From contig NZ_CP025791.1 in NCBI RefSeq assembly GCF_002886045.1, positions 4,975,001 to 5,039,000 on the forward strand: DNA of 64,000 nt. The letters are read 5' to 3'. Origin of the DNA: Flavivirga eckloniae. Lineage in GTDB: Bacteria > Bacteroidota > Bacteroidia > Flavobacteriales > Flavobacteriaceae. Both the position numbers and the translations under genes were made by a program. Under the pieces are notes generated by a model. It made no database searches, was not told the DNA's origin, and worked only from the letters and a program-made list of their open reading frames with translations. Positions 25,678-34,727 of this stretch are shown here, piece after piece; position 1 is the first letter of the stretch; each line of letters opens with the position of its first letter.

Positions 25678-26779
25678 ATGGGCTAAACAAGAAGAGCTAA
25701 CCGAAAAGGTTAGAGATTTCAGCAAGATGTTTCAAAGCGATTCGGAGCTGTTAATAGAAAATGTAAAAACGACATATCGAGTTTTGCGGGTAAATGACAA
25801 CTTATTTTTCCCGGTAACGATTAATGATGAAGAATGGGATAATTCGTTTGTTTGTTCTCCGTACACAGCTTATGCCAATTATTCCAAGGATGAAATAAAG
25901 TGGAAAATAAAAAACAGAATAGTAAAAAAACTATTGCTAATTCTGTTAAATGTTATAGCAAAATGGCTTAGAAAAGGAGCGCTCAATAAAAACATTCATG
26001 TTAATAATTTTTTGCTTTCAACCAATCCGTTTCCAGAATGGGACGGAAGGGAAATTGAAGCGATTACTGCATTTATAGTATCGGAATATCCAGAACATGC
26101 CATTATTTTCAGGTCACTCAATATATACCAACACAGCAAACTAATTGATGTGTTAAAAGCAAGTAGCTATGATGCTATTGGAAGTAGACAGGTGTATATA
26201 TTCGATCTTTCAAAAGAAGCCTGGTTAAAACATCGTAACAACAAGCACGACAATAGATTAATTAGGAAATCAGGACTTCGATTGATAGACCATGATAAAA
26301 TGAAAGAATACCTTCCGCAGGCATTGGAATTGTATCGAAAACTATATTTGGTAAAATATTCAAAATTCAATCCCCAGTTTACACTTAAATATATTCAAGA
26401 ATGTCACGAAAAAGAGTTGGTGAAATTTCAAGGTTATATAGATGAACACGATAGTTTAAAAGCCTTTTCGGGCGTGTTTACCATAGAAAATACCATAACG
26501 TCTCCATTAGTTGGGTACGATACCGATATGCCTCAAAAAGATGGACTTTACATTCATGCTGCACAATTAGCAATTCTTGAAAAATTCGAAACAGGACTGT
26601 TGCTTAATTTAAGTTCTGGAGCATCAGGATTTAAGCGTATGCGTGGCGGGCAGCCATCTATTGAATATTCTTTATTATATTTGAAACACTTACCACGTAA
26701 AAGACGCCTGCGTTGGCAAGCCCTAAAAGTTTTATCCAATAAAATAGGTGTACCTATTATTAAGAAATACAAACTCTAA
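25667..26779 (+). CDS. GNAT/FemAB-like acyltransferase, second gene of the operon
   Basis: 370 residues from ATG 25667; an in-frame ATG at 25646 would add seven residues. Either start overlaps the ATP-grasp gene. The C-terminal half has the look of the BioF2/FemAB-like double-GNAT fold: 'KHRNNKHDNRLIRKSGL' (compare the R/K-N-R-I-R-K pattern), 'LELYRKLYLVKYSKFN', 'LKAFSGVFTIENTITSPLVG' and 'LNLSSGASGFKRMRGGQPSI'. Such enzymes transfer acyl or aminoacyl groups to amines. It may act on the same intermediate as the ATP-grasp enzyme. Confidence 0.75.
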   Translation: MKVRWAKQEELTEKVRDFSKMFQSDSELLIENVKTTYRVLRVNDNLFFPVTINDEEWDNSFVCSPYTAYANYSKDEIKWKIKNRIVKKLLLILLNVIAKWLRKGALNKNIHVNNFLLSTNPFPEWDGREIEAITAFIVSEYPEHAIIFRSLNIYQHSKLIDVLKASSYDAIGSRQVYIFDLSKEAWLKHRNNKHDNRLIRKSGLRLIDHDKMKEYLPQALELYRKLYLVKYSKFNPQFTLKYIQECHEKELVKFQGYIDEHDSLKAFSGVFTIENTITSPLVGYDTDMPQKDGLYIHAAQLAILEKFETGLLLNLSSGASGFKRMRGGQPSIEYSLLYLKHLPRKRRLRWQALKVLSNKIGVPIIKKYKL

Positions 26780-26799
26780 CTCTCATTAGTAAAGCACAC

Positions 26800-27780
26800 A
26801 TGGATAATCAGAATAATTGGTACCCGATCTCACTTATCGGTAAATTAAAAAAATCACCTCAAAGGTTGATTTTGCAGGGGTGTCCAATTGTGGTGTATAA
26901 GGGGAAATCGGGCTGGGTTGTACAAAAAGATAGCTGCCCGCATAGAAATTATCCCTTATCTGCCGGAAAAGTAATTAACAATGAATTACGCTGTAAATAT
27001 CACGGTTGGCGTTTTGATGACAAAGGGTTTACTACAGAAATCCCCGGATTAAAATCACACTATAAAGGAAAATGTGCTGTACTTACCACTTATAGCTCGC
27101 ATGAACATAATGGATTGTTATGGGTATGTCTTAAACCCGGTACACCTTTTCAGCTTGCAGCAAAACCATTGCCCGATCGTAAAATTTATTCGTATCGAAC
27201 AACCATTAAAGGAGATACAGCCGATATTTTAGAGAATTTTTTAGATCCAATGCACACATCCTTTTTACACGATGGCCTTATTAGAAAGTCTACCAAAGTA
27301 AATAAAACCATTGCAGAAATAAGAGCAATTAAAAATGGTGTACAAGTAAAATATACCGAAGAGTCACACCAATCTGGTATAATAGGATCGGTTTTCGGTA
27401 GGTTTATAACGCATAGTTACGGTATTTTATCCAAAGGAAATATTATCGATTTGGAGTTTTATTCCAAAAAAGGATTAGAAATGACAAATCGATTTATAAT
27501 AGTACCAACTAAACCAGGAGAGAATTACTTTTTCTCGCAAATTACCGCTAATAATAGATGGGTGCCATCTTGGTTAAAAATAGGCATGTTGACTCCATTT
27601 TTTTATATGGCTTTGCAACAAGATAAAAAAGCTGTAGAGCTTTTAAGCGCTAACAAAAAACAAGTAGAACTCGACCCGCTTCAAAGTACATATTTGGATA
27701 TCATGCGACGGTATATAGACAGAATGTTAAACGGAGAAGCATTTAATGTAACAGAGAAAGATATCGAACTTTACTTATAA
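26800..27780 (+). CDS. Rieske non-heme iron oxygenase
   Basis: 326 residues. The N-terminal Rieske [2Fe-2S] site is complete: 'CPHRN' with C46 and H48, then 'CKYHGW' with C65 and H68. The catalytic domain carries the mononuclear iron motif 'ENFLDPMHTSFLHDG' with H152 and H157. Family members (VanA/KSH-like) hydroxylate or demethylate small organic substrates with O2 and need a reductase, which is not encoded here. It starts 20 bp after the acyltransferase gene and supplies an oxidative tailoring step. Confidence 0.9.
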   Translation: MDNQNNWYPISLIGKLKKSPQRLILQGCPIVVYKGKSGWVVQKDSCPHRNYPLSAGKVINNELRCKYHGWRFDDKGFTTEIPGLKSHYKGKCAVLTTYSSHEHNGLLWVCLKPGTPFQLAAKPLPDRKIYSYRTTIKGDTADILENFLDPMHTSFLHDGLIRKSTKVNKTIAEIRAIKNGVQVKYTEESHQSGIIGSVFGRFITHSYGILSKGNIIDLEFYSKKGLEMTNRFIIVPTKPGENYFFSQITANNRWVPSWLKIGMLTPFFYMALQQDKKAVELLSANKKQVELDPLQSTYLDIMRRYIDRMLNGEAFNVTEKDIELYL

Positions 27781-27788
27781 TTAAACAA

Positions 27789-28778
27789 ATGAAAGTACTA
27801 CTTACAGGAGCAACAGGGTTTTTAGGATGGCGAACATTAGAAGTTCTCGCAGACGATCCGCGTATAAGTACAATAGTTGCAACCGGTAGAACTCTAAAGA
27901 ACACACACCAAGTAAAGCACGAAAAAGTAACCTATATTTTAGGAGATTTAGAGAATATATCCTTTGTAAAAGAACTAGTAAAAGACGTAGATTATATTAT
28001 ACATGCAGCAGCATTGTCCTCACCTTGGGGTAAAAGGGAGTGGTTTGAAAAAGCCAATATACAGACCCAACAAAACCTAATAAAAGTAGCCCAAGAAAAC
28101 AAGATTAAAAATTTTGTGTTCATTTCTACCCCCAGTATTTATTTTGAATTTAAGGATAAGTTCAATGTAAAAGAAGATGATACATTGCCAAAAACACTAA
28201 TTAATGCATATGCCGAAACAAAAAGAAAGGCAGAAATAGTTTTGGCTAACTCTGGATTAACACATGTTATACTAAGACCCAGAGCTATTATAGGTCGTGG
28301 AGATACGGTTATAATGCCTCGATTAATCCGGGCGTTTGATGAAGGGCGTTTAAAAATTATTGGAAACGGAAAGAATATTGCCGATCTCACCTCGGTAGAA
28401 AATGTAGCAAACGCCATACTGTTAGCCCTAGTGGCAAAAGATAAAGCCCTTAATGAAACCTATAATATAACAAATGACGAACCAGTTGTCCTATGGGATG
28501 CCATTACAAATGTTTTAACCCAATTAGGCAAAAAGGCTCCAGAAAAAAAACTCCCATATAAACTGGTTAAAACCATAGCAACATTGCTCGAATTAAAGGC
28601 TAGTCTAACTAATAAGAAAGAACCGCCTTTAACAAAGTATGGCGTTGGCACATTGGCAAAATCGCTTACTATGGACATTTCTAAGGCAAAACAATTATTG
28701 GGTTATAATCCTAAAGTGACAACGCAAGAGGCTATAAACGAATTTGTAAATTGGTATCGATCAAATGGAAAGCAGTAA
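27789..28778 (+). CDS. NAD(P)-dependent epimerase/dehydratase or 3-beta-HSD-like SDR
   Basis: 329 residues of the extended short-chain dehydrogenase type. NAD(P)-binding GATGFLG is at 7-13. Catalytic Tyr141 and Lys145 are in 'YAETKRKAE', with the Ser/Thr of 'FISTPSIYF' nearby. 'VILRPRAIIGRGDTVIMPRL' and 'TSVENVANAILLAL' match 3-beta-hydroxysteroid dehydrogenase/OleD-like members. It is 8 bp after the Rieske gene and overlaps the next gene by 14 bp. With the ketosynthase-like last gene it could reduce a beta-keto product, as OleD does in olefin synthesis (inference). Confidence 0.88.
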   Translation: MKVLLTGATGFLGWRTLEVLADDPRISTIVATGRTLKNTHQVKHEKVTYILGDLENISFVKELVKDVDYIIHAAALSSPWGKREWFEKANIQTQQNLIKVAQENKIKNFVFISTPSIYFEFKDKFNVKEDDTLPKTLINAYAETKRKAEIVLANSGLTHVILRPRAIIGRGDTVIMPRLIRAFDEGRLKIIGNGKNIADLTSVENVANAILLALVAKDKALNETYNITNDEPVVLWDAITNVLTQLGKKAPEKKLPYKLVKTIATLLELKASLTNKKEPPLTKYGVGTLAKSLTMDISKAKQLLGYNPKVTTQEAINEFVNWYRSNGKQ

Positions 28779-29610
28779 ACTCTATTTAGGTTATGCCGGA
28801 CATTGTTTGGCAAAAGAAAACGAAGCCATTCGAGGAGGGAGGAAACAGCTTATCGAATTTAAAGCACTTTGGGGGTTAATCGAACATCCAACCCAAGGCT
28901 TAATGCTTTTCGATACCGGGTATACCAAGCGGTTTTATAAAGCAACGTCATCTTTTCCCAATAAAATATATGCAAAAATCACGAAGGTGACCATAACTCC
29001 AGAAAGTGAGGTGAAAGCACAATTAATTGCTCATGGCATCCAGCCCGAAGCGATCAAGCATATTTTTATTTCGCACTTTCATGCCGATCATATTGCAGGG
29101 TTGCGGGACTTTCCGAATGCCACACTTCACGCTTCAAAGGACGCGTTAAAACAATTAAACAGCATTCCAAAAGCTTTGGGCTTTACCAAAGGCATACTAA
29201 AAGAACTACTTCCCGAGAATTACATGGAAAGAATCTCGGTGATTGAAACTAGTGTGAAAAGAAACATATCTGCATTGGGCGAGGTTTACGATTTATTTGG
29301 AGATGGCCATATAATAGCTGTTCCTTTGCCCGGTCATGCAGCAGGCCAAATGGGGTTACTGATTTCAACAAAAAAACAAACTTATTTTTTGGTAGCCGAT
29401 GCTTGTTGGTTAAAAGAAACCTATAAAAAAGGAACACTGCCACATCCTATAGTTCGTATATTTTTCCATTCATGGAAAGACTTTAAAAATAGCCTGACAC
29501 GCTTAAGAGCATATCACAAGGAAAACCCCGAAACCATTATTGTGCCGACTCATTGCTCTGAAACTACAGACGCTTTGGTGCATAAAAAAATAGACTTGGA
29601 TGTACTTTAA
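28765..29610 (+). CDS. MBL-fold metallo-hydrolase
   Basis: 281 residues. The zinc site HFHADH is at 104-109 within 'HIFISHFHADHIAGLRDFPN'. Further metal ligands are in 'PLPGHAAGQMGLLIS', 'FLVADACWL' and 'VPTHCSE'. It resembles lactonase and thioesterase-like MBL proteins ('QGLMLFDTGYTKRFY'). It overlaps both neighbours (14 bp and 11 bp). Hydrolysis of a thioester or lactone intermediate is a reasonable guess, not shown. Confidence 0.88.
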   Translation: MESSKLYLGYAGHCLAKENEAIRGGRKQLIEFKALWGLIEHPTQGLMLFDTGYTKRFYKATSSFPNKIYAKITKVTITPESEVKAQLIAHGIQPEAIKHIFISHFHADHIAGLRDFPNATLHASKDALKQLNSIPKALGFTKGILKELLPENYMERISVIETSVKRNISALGEVYDLFGDGHIIAVPLPGHAAGQMGLLISTKKQTYFLVADACWLKETYKKGTLPHPIVRIFFHSWKDFKNSLTRLRAYHKENPETIIVPTHCSETTDALVHKKIDLDVL

Positions 29611-30883
29611 AATTCAAATACTGTTCAATCTATTGTCACTTCGTATAAACAAGAGGCGCTATAAAAACAAGCTAAATCGGCTACAGGATAAGCGGTGGAA
29701 AAAATTAAATAAAACCTTATTAAAGTCGCCTTATTATTGGGAGAAAGCAAAAGAGCATATGTCTTTAGAAAAGTATCCGATAATTAATAAAGCCATTTTT
29801 ATGGCAAACTTCGATAAAATCAATACTAAGGGAGTATCACTCGAGCAGGCTTTTAAAGTAGCTGTTAAAGCAGAAGAGTCGCGAGATTTTTCACCTTTAA
29901 TAGATGGTGTAACCGTAGGCTTATCAACAGGAACAAGTGGCAATAGGGGTGTGTTTTTAGCAACAGAGGCAGAAAGGGCAAAATGGGTAGCTTGTGTATT
30001 AGATCGTGTTATTGGCTTTTCCTTAAAAAAACGTAGTGTCGCTTTCTTTTTAAGAGCGAATAGTAATCTTTATGATTCTGTAACATCAAAATCCCTAAAA
30101 TTTGAGTTTTTCGATATTCTTGAAAGTATTAAGACCTATATCCCTAAACTAAACAAGTTGCAGCCTACAATTTTAGTAGCCCAACCTAGCGTTTTATTGG
30201 AATTGGCTGCTTGTGTAGAAACAGGAGAGCTATTAATAAAACCGACCAAAATAATTTCGGTGGCAGAAGTGCTGTATCATGAAGATGCCACTTTTCTGGA
30301 ACAAGTTTTTAAGCAAACCATTCATCAAGTATACCAATGTACAGAAGGGATGTTGGCAACGACTTGCGGACACGGAACATTACATTTTAATGACGATTTT
30401 TTAATCATTGAGAAAAAATATCTCGATAAGGAGAAAACACGTTTTCATCCCATTATCACAGATTTATTAAGAACAACACAGCCTATAGTAAGATACGAGT
30501 TAAACGATATTATTCATGAAAAAACGAACTGTGCATGTGGAAGTCATTTTACAGCCATAGAGAAGATTGAAGGCAGGTCGGATGATGTGCTTAGGTTTAC
30601 ATCCCTAAAAGGAAAGGACATAAAAGTATATCCCGATTTTTTAAGGCGAGCAATTATATTGGCCGATCCGTCAATTAATGATTATACGCTGGTACAAAAG
30701 AATGAAAATACATTGGAATTATATGTAAGTAATACTAATGTATATGAATTGGCGGCTAAAGCTCTGAAAGATTATTTAGAGACCTTAGGAGTAAAAGATA
30801 TTATAATAAAGAAGTCCCTTGTAAGGAATCATGTCAAAGGGAATAAATTAAGAAGAATACGGAATGATTGGAAAATCAATTAA
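29600..30883 (+). CDS. adenylate-forming enzyme (F390 synthetase/PaaK-like)
   Basis: 427 residues. The ATP-binding P-loop of the ANL superfamily is 'VGLSTGTSGNRGVFL' at about 106-120. 'IYQCTEG'-type region appears as 'VYQCTEGMLATTCGHGTLHF', and 'EKIEGRSDDVLRF' is the hinge. Cysteines in 'TTCG' and 'CACGSHF' resemble the zinc site of PaaK/F390-synthetase relatives. It should activate a carboxylate as an acyl-adenylate. It overlaps the MBL gene by 11 bp and the ketosynthase gene by 20 bp. This is a separate subfamily from classical acyl-CoA ligases; the substrate is unknown. Confidence 0.85.
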   Translation: MYFKIQILFNLLSLRINKRRYKNKLNRLQDKRWKKLNKTLLKSPYYWEKAKEHMSLEKYPIINKAIFMANFDKINTKGVSLEQAFKVAVKAEESRDFSPLIDGVTVGLSTGTSGNRGVFLATEAERAKWVACVLDRVIGFSLKKRSVAFFLRANSNLYDSVTSKSLKFEFFDILESIKTYIPKLNKLQPTILVAQPSVLLELAACVETGELLIKPTKIISVAEVLYHEDATFLEQVFKQTIHQVYQCTEGMLATTCGHGTLHFNDDFLIIEKKYLDKEKTRFHPIITDLLRTTQPIVRYELNDIIHEKTNCACGSHFTAIEKIEGRSDDVLRFTSLKGKDIKVYPDFLRRAIILADPSINDYTLVQKNENTLELYVSNTNVYELAAKALKDYLETLGVKDIIIKKSLVRNHVKGNKLRRIRNDWKIN

Positions 30884-31853
30884 AATAGAAGGAACAGGAA
30901 TTTATTTGCCAGAAGCAAAATCCTCTGAAGCTATCGAAAAAATGCATGGTATTCCACTGGGCTGGAGTGAGAAATATTCTGGAGTAAAAAACAGGCATCA
31001 TGTAACGCATGAAACTAATGGCTTTATGGGGGCCAGAGCAGCCGAACAGGCTTTGCAAAATACAGGTTTGACCTTGGAAGCTATTGATATGCTTATTTTT
31101 GCTGGTAGTTCATATGATTATCCTTTACCCAATCAAGCGAGCATCATCAAGCATGAATTAAAAGGAGCTTCGTTCGATTTTCCGGCTATTGATGTCGATA
31201 GTACTTGTTTAAGTTTTGTAACCGGTTTGGAAATGGCAGCGAGTATGTTAGATGGGGAAAACTATAAATGCATACTGCTTGTGTCTTCCGAAGTCGCATC
31301 AAGAGGGTTAGACCCATCAAATTGGGAAACAGCTACGTTGTTTGGTGATGGTGCAGCTGCAGCTATAATAACTCACGACCCTTCTGGAGAGTCAGTGGTG
31401 GTTAAAAGTCAACAGAAAACATATACAGAAGGGGTGTATCATGCCATAATTGAAGGTGGAGGAGCTGTTGATTATTTTAATGATGATACTATTAATCCTA
31501 AAGGACGTTTTTTTAAAATGCAGGGAAAAAAGCTATTGCGCTTGGCAAAGAAAAAAATTCCGGTTTTTGTAAAAGATTTTTTTAAAGACCTCCCAATTAA
31601 AATTGAAGATATAGACTTAATTATACCGCATCAAGCCTCATCAACAGGGCTTGAGATTTTTAAAAATATGTATGCTTTTAATGAATCCCAAGTTATAGAT
31701 ACTTTAGCTGAGAATGGTAACTGTATTGCAGCATCAATTCCATTAACCTTGCACGATGCTATCACCAAGAAAAAATTGAAAAGAGGACAAACCTGTTTGC
31801 TTATAGGTACGTCGGCAGGCTTTTCAATAGGAGCATTATTGTTTCAATATTAG
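30864..31853 (+). CDS. 3-oxoacyl-ACP synthase III-like (FabH/OleA-type) ketosynthase
   Basis: 329 residues of the thiolase fold. The catalytic triad is visible: Cys115 in 'DVDSTCLSFVTGLEMA', His256 in 'LIIPHQASSTG' and Asn286 in 'NGNCIAASIPLTLHDA'. 'ATLFGDGAAAAIIT' is also conserved. FabH starts fatty-acid synthesis; OleA joins two acyl chains head to head. Its place as last gene of a non-fatty-acid operon argues against housekeeping FabH. It starts 20 bp inside the preceding gene, so the operon is translationally coupled. Confidence 0.9.
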   Translation: MIGKSIKIEGTGIYLPEAKSSEAIEKMHGIPLGWSEKYSGVKNRHHVTHETNGFMGARAAEQALQNTGLTLEAIDMLIFAGSSYDYPLPNQASIIKHELKGASFDFPAIDVDSTCLSFVTGLEMAASMLDGENYKCILLVSSEVASRGLDPSNWETATLFGDGAAAAIITHDPSGESVVVKSQQKTYTEGVYHAIIEGGGAVDYFNDDTINPKGRFFKMQGKKLLRLAKKKIPVFVKDFFKDLPIKIEDIDLIIPHQASSTGLEIFKNMYAFNESQVIDTLAENGNCIAASIPLTLHDAITKKKLKRGQTCLLIGTSAGFSIGALLFQY

Positions 31854-32187
31854 TTTTATTAGTGAAACTCTATTTTAAAAAGTTGCGAAGCAAAGCATTC
31901 AAAATAGTAAGTAGAACTAATCCCGCTTCTTGTGCTGAACTCGTTTCAGTATCCAGTGGGATCTTAGGTTTAATACCTCGAAGCTAGCTTCAGAATTTAT
32001 AAATAATATTTTCAATTGAATGCCTCGTGCGCTTGCTCCGAAGGTCATTAACTTCTTCTAGCAATTAATTATTTTAAAAAGGGAAGCACATTGTTTGTAA
32101 TAACCTACTTTATACTTTTTATAGGCTATTAGATAACTACTTTTTTACTAATTTTAATTTTCGAATACATTAGAAAATAGATAAAGA
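31854..32187. repeat. 334-bp gap with two dispersed-repeat fragments
   Basis: Holds no gene. One repeat-like phrase at about 31930-31968 ('TGTGCTGAACTCGTTTCAG' bounded by ATCCC and GGGAT) and another at about 32021-32050 ('CTCGTGCGCTTGCTCCGAAG'). No clear U-run terminator for the biosynthetic operon was found; the ATCCC/GGGAT hairpin may serve. Confidence 0.55.
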
Positions 32188-32688
32188 ATGAGTAAAGAAA
32201 CGCCTTTGGTAAACTCAGAGTATTTGCTGCAAAAATTCCCTGGAAAGGGTGGTTGGACTTACGCGGCGATACCAGAAGTACTTCAAAATAAAAATAACCC
32301 ATTTGGTTGGGTAAAAGTAAAAGGTTTTATTGATGACTTTGAATTGAAGCAATATAAATTAATGCCCATGGGTAATGGCAAATTGTTTTTACCTGTTAAA
32401 GCTGAAATTCGAAAAAAGATTAAAAAGAACCATGGCGATTATGTCAATGTCATTCTTTATTCTGATGATTCGCTACTTGAAATTCCGCAAGAAATTTTAG
32501 ACTGTTTTGCAAACGAACCTAAAAAGACACATGAGACGTTCCTGAATTTTACAGAAGGCGAGCAAAAAGCATATTTAGATTGGATTTATGGGGCTAAAAC
32601 AGATGAAACCAAAGCGAACAGAATTTTAAAAATGATGAATAGACTGGAGAGGAAATTAAAATTTCATGATAAGGAAGATAGAGAATAG
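32188..32688 (+). CDS. DUF1905/YdeI (OmpD-associated)-type protein
   Basis: 166 residues. The N-terminal part is the DUF1905 beta-barrel ('KGGWTYAAIPEVLQNKNN', 'GWVKVKGFIDDFELKQYKLM', 'LFLPVKAEIRKKIKKNHGDY'). The C-terminal part has the YdeI/OmdA helical motif 'NFTEGEQKAYLDWIYGAKTD' followed by 'KANRILKMMNRLERK'. The biochemical role of this family is unknown; related YdeI proteins have been linked to bacteriocin protection. It appears to be a single-gene unit. Confidence 0.82.
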   Translation: MSKETPLVNSEYLLQKFPGKGGWTYAAIPEVLQNKNNPFGWVKVKGFIDDFELKQYKLMPMGNGKLFLPVKAEIRKKIKKNHGDYVNVILYSDDSLLEIPQEILDCFANEPKKTHETFLNFTEGEQKAYLDWIYGAKTDETKANRILKMMNRLERKLKFHDKEDRE

Positions 32689-33008
32689 TAAGGACTAATT
32701 CATGTCTTAACGAAAATGCAAAACCTTATAGCAGATATAAAGCGAACTATAGAGATTATCAAATAAACAAACCGGCATAAGAACATTACCTGTAATTCAA
32801 GAATAAGTATGGACGTATAGAGCCTCGTGTACCATAGTATATGATGGTCTCTTACCTCAATATTACTCTTGGACATTTAAGTAAAATCAGAAACAAATTG
32901 TCCAGAAAATAATTTCTTAATCTAGATTAAGAAATTTGTTTTAAAAAGCTTTGACTTTTGTATCATGAAAATCAAGAAGAACGTTTTGGAATTAATAAAT
33001 AAACCCAT
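32689..33008. promoter_or_regulatory. 320-bp gap holding a 26-bp perfect palindrome with nested arms
   Basis: Positions 32911-32936 are a perfect palindrome with half-site AATTTCTTAATCT. A further inverted repeat encloses it: AAACAAATT (32891-32899) with AATTTGTTT (32933-32941). It lies about 70 bp before the GNAT gene start. It may be an operator for a dimeric regulator or a terminator-like hairpin of the preceding gene (followed by TTGTTTT). No ORF seen in the gap. Confidence 0.5.
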
Positions 33009-33728
33009 ATGAAAGAGGAAATAGCCAATAATATGTTTGAATTATACGAGCTTATAGGTGCAAGTAATCAATCCTTAAAGACCTCGAAAGGGTGTAGCTA
33101 TGTTATGTCGGCTAACAATTCCTGGCCTACTAAAGTTTTTAGACTAAACGAATTACAAATAGATTACGGGGATTTGTATCAAAAAATGGAATTTGGAGAA
33201 ATTCCTGATTCAGTTTTTCTGAATGAAGATGAGGTGGCTGAATCGCAGCTTGTAAAGCATGGATTTAAAATGAAATCTACAATTTTGAGCATGTATGCAA
33301 ACTTATCTGAACAAACAAAATCCGCAAATAGTTTTACTTCTATTGATAGGGTTGATACAGAAAAAGCAGCAGCAATATTTGCAAAAATAGCTTCGGTGGC
33401 TTTTAGTTACGAAGTCCGTCCTGAAACTATAGCCTCTTTAATAAACAATCCCAAGTTAAAAATATATATAGGGAAGTACAAAGAAACTTATGCGAGTAGC
33501 GGGATGCTGTTATTAGATAGAAACGGAATTTCTGGTTTGCATATGATAGGGACTCTTCCCGAATATAGAGGGTATGGTTTAGGGAAAGTTATGACAGGTA
33601 AATTGCTGTTTGAAGCTTACGAAAACTCAAGTAAACAGGCGGTACTGGGAGCTTCGGAATTGGGACATCGGGTTTACTCCAAACTAGGGTTTAAAGTTGA
33701 AGGGACATTAAAATCGTACTCGATATAG
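33009..33728 (+). CDS. GNAT-family N-acetyltransferase
   Basis: 239 residues. The C-terminal half (about 110-239) has the GNAT acetyl-CoA site 'GLHMIGTLPEYRGYGLGKVM' with the RGYGLG pyrophosphate loop, preceded by 'YASSGMLLLDRNGI' and followed by 'LGASELGHRVYSKLGFKVEG'. The N-terminal half is a separate alpha-beta region of unknown role. The acceptor substrate is unknown. It precedes the alkylation-repair group by 98 bp. Confidence 0.85.
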   Translation: MKEEIANNMFELYELIGASNQSLKTSKGCSYVMSANNSWPTKVFRLNELQIDYGDLYQKMEFGEIPDSVFLNEDEVAESQLVKHGFKMKSTILSMYANLSEQTKSANSFTSIDRVDTEKAAAIFAKIASVAFSYEVRPETIASLINNPKLKIYIGKYKETYASSGMLLLDRNGISGLHMIGTLPEYRGYGLGKVMTGKLLFEAYENSSKQAVLGASELGHRVYSKLGFKVEGTLKSYSI

Positions 33729-33826
33729 AAGTGCTTTTTCTTTTCTGTTATCAATAAATACATCTAGCAAGTTTCGGGTTTTAAGGCAACGGTATAGTTT
33801 CGATATTTGTAATATATAATTCAGAC

Positions 33827-34684
33827 ATGATGAACGAACAACAAAAATTGAATTACGACCGTATTGCAGAAGCCATAGCCTATATAAGGAATAACTTTAA
33901 GGAACAACCCAATCTTGATGAGGTAGCCTCTAAGGTACATTTGAGTTCTTTTCATTTTCAACGTTTATTTAATGAATGGGCAGGAACTACTCCCAAGAAG
34001 TTTTTGCAGTATATTAGTTTGGAGTATGCCAAAAAGCTTTTAAAAGAACAACAAGCCACTTTATTTGATGCTGCAATTGAAACAGGATTGTCTGGAACAG
34101 GTAGACTACATGATCTTTTTATTAATGTGGAAGGCATGACACCAGCCGAATATAAAAACGGCGGTAAAAATCTTTTTATAAATTACAGTTTTGCAGAGAG
34201 CCCTTTTGGGAGTTTAATGGTAGCTAGCACTCAAAAAGGAATTTGTCATATGGCTTTTATTGCAGAAGAAGCTAGTGCATTGAGCGACTTGAAAACAAAA
34301 TTTCCGAATGCAACATTTCAACAAAAACTGGATTTGATGCAACAGCATGCATTGTTTATTTTTCAAAATGATTGGAGTAAATTAGCAGAAATCAAATTGC
34401 ACTTAAAAGGCACAAGTTTTCAATTAAAAGTATGGGAAACATTGCTAAAAATTCCAATGGGAGGCCTCACGACTTATGGTGGTATTGCAGAACAAATAGG
34501 AAATAAAAATGCTTCCAGAGCTGTAGGTACAGCCATAGGGAACAATCCTGTAGCATTTCTTATTCCGTGCCACCGTGTTATTCAATCTACAGGAGGTATA
34601 GGCGGGTATATGTGGGGAGAAACAAGAAAAACAGCTATTATTGGTTGGGAAGGTGCAAAAATAGATAGCGTTAAAATAGAATAA
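33827..34684 (+). CDS. AraC-type regulator fused to methylated-DNA-protein cysteine methyltransferase
   Basis: 285 residues. The N-terminal AraC/HTH_18 domain (about 8-108) has two helix-turn-helix units ('LDEVASKVHLSSFHFQRLF', 'FDAAIETGLSGTGRLHDLF'). The C-terminal Ogt/MGMT domain has the methyl-acceptor motif IPCHRV, Cys248, with 'GGLTTYGGIAEQIGNKNASR' as the DNA-binding helix. It repairs O6-methylguanine and may regulate adaptive-response genes. It lacks the N-terminal metal-binding domain of E. coli Ada, which here is encoded separately 44 bp downstream. Confidence 0.93.
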   Translation: MMNEQQKLNYDRIAEAIAYIRNNFKEQPNLDEVASKVHLSSFHFQRLFNEWAGTTPKKFLQYISLEYAKKLLKEQQATLFDAAIETGLSGTGRLHDLFINVEGMTPAEYKNGGKNLFINYSFAESPFGSLMVASTQKGICHMAFIAEEASALSDLKTKFPNATFQQKLDLMQQHALFIFQNDWSKLAEIKLHLKGTSFQLKVWETLLKIPMGGLTTYGGIAEQIGNKNASRAVGTAIGNNPVAFLIPCHRVIQSTGGIGGYMWGETRKTAIIGWEGAKIDSVKIE

Positions 34685-34727
34685 GCTGCTTATTTATGTA
34701 TATTTTGATGCTTTGAGTTGCGAGAAT

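Noticed and set aside
30864-31853. Housekeeping FabH
   Set aside because: The gene is the last of a tailored biosynthetic operon with overlapping starts and has no fatty-acid genes beside it.
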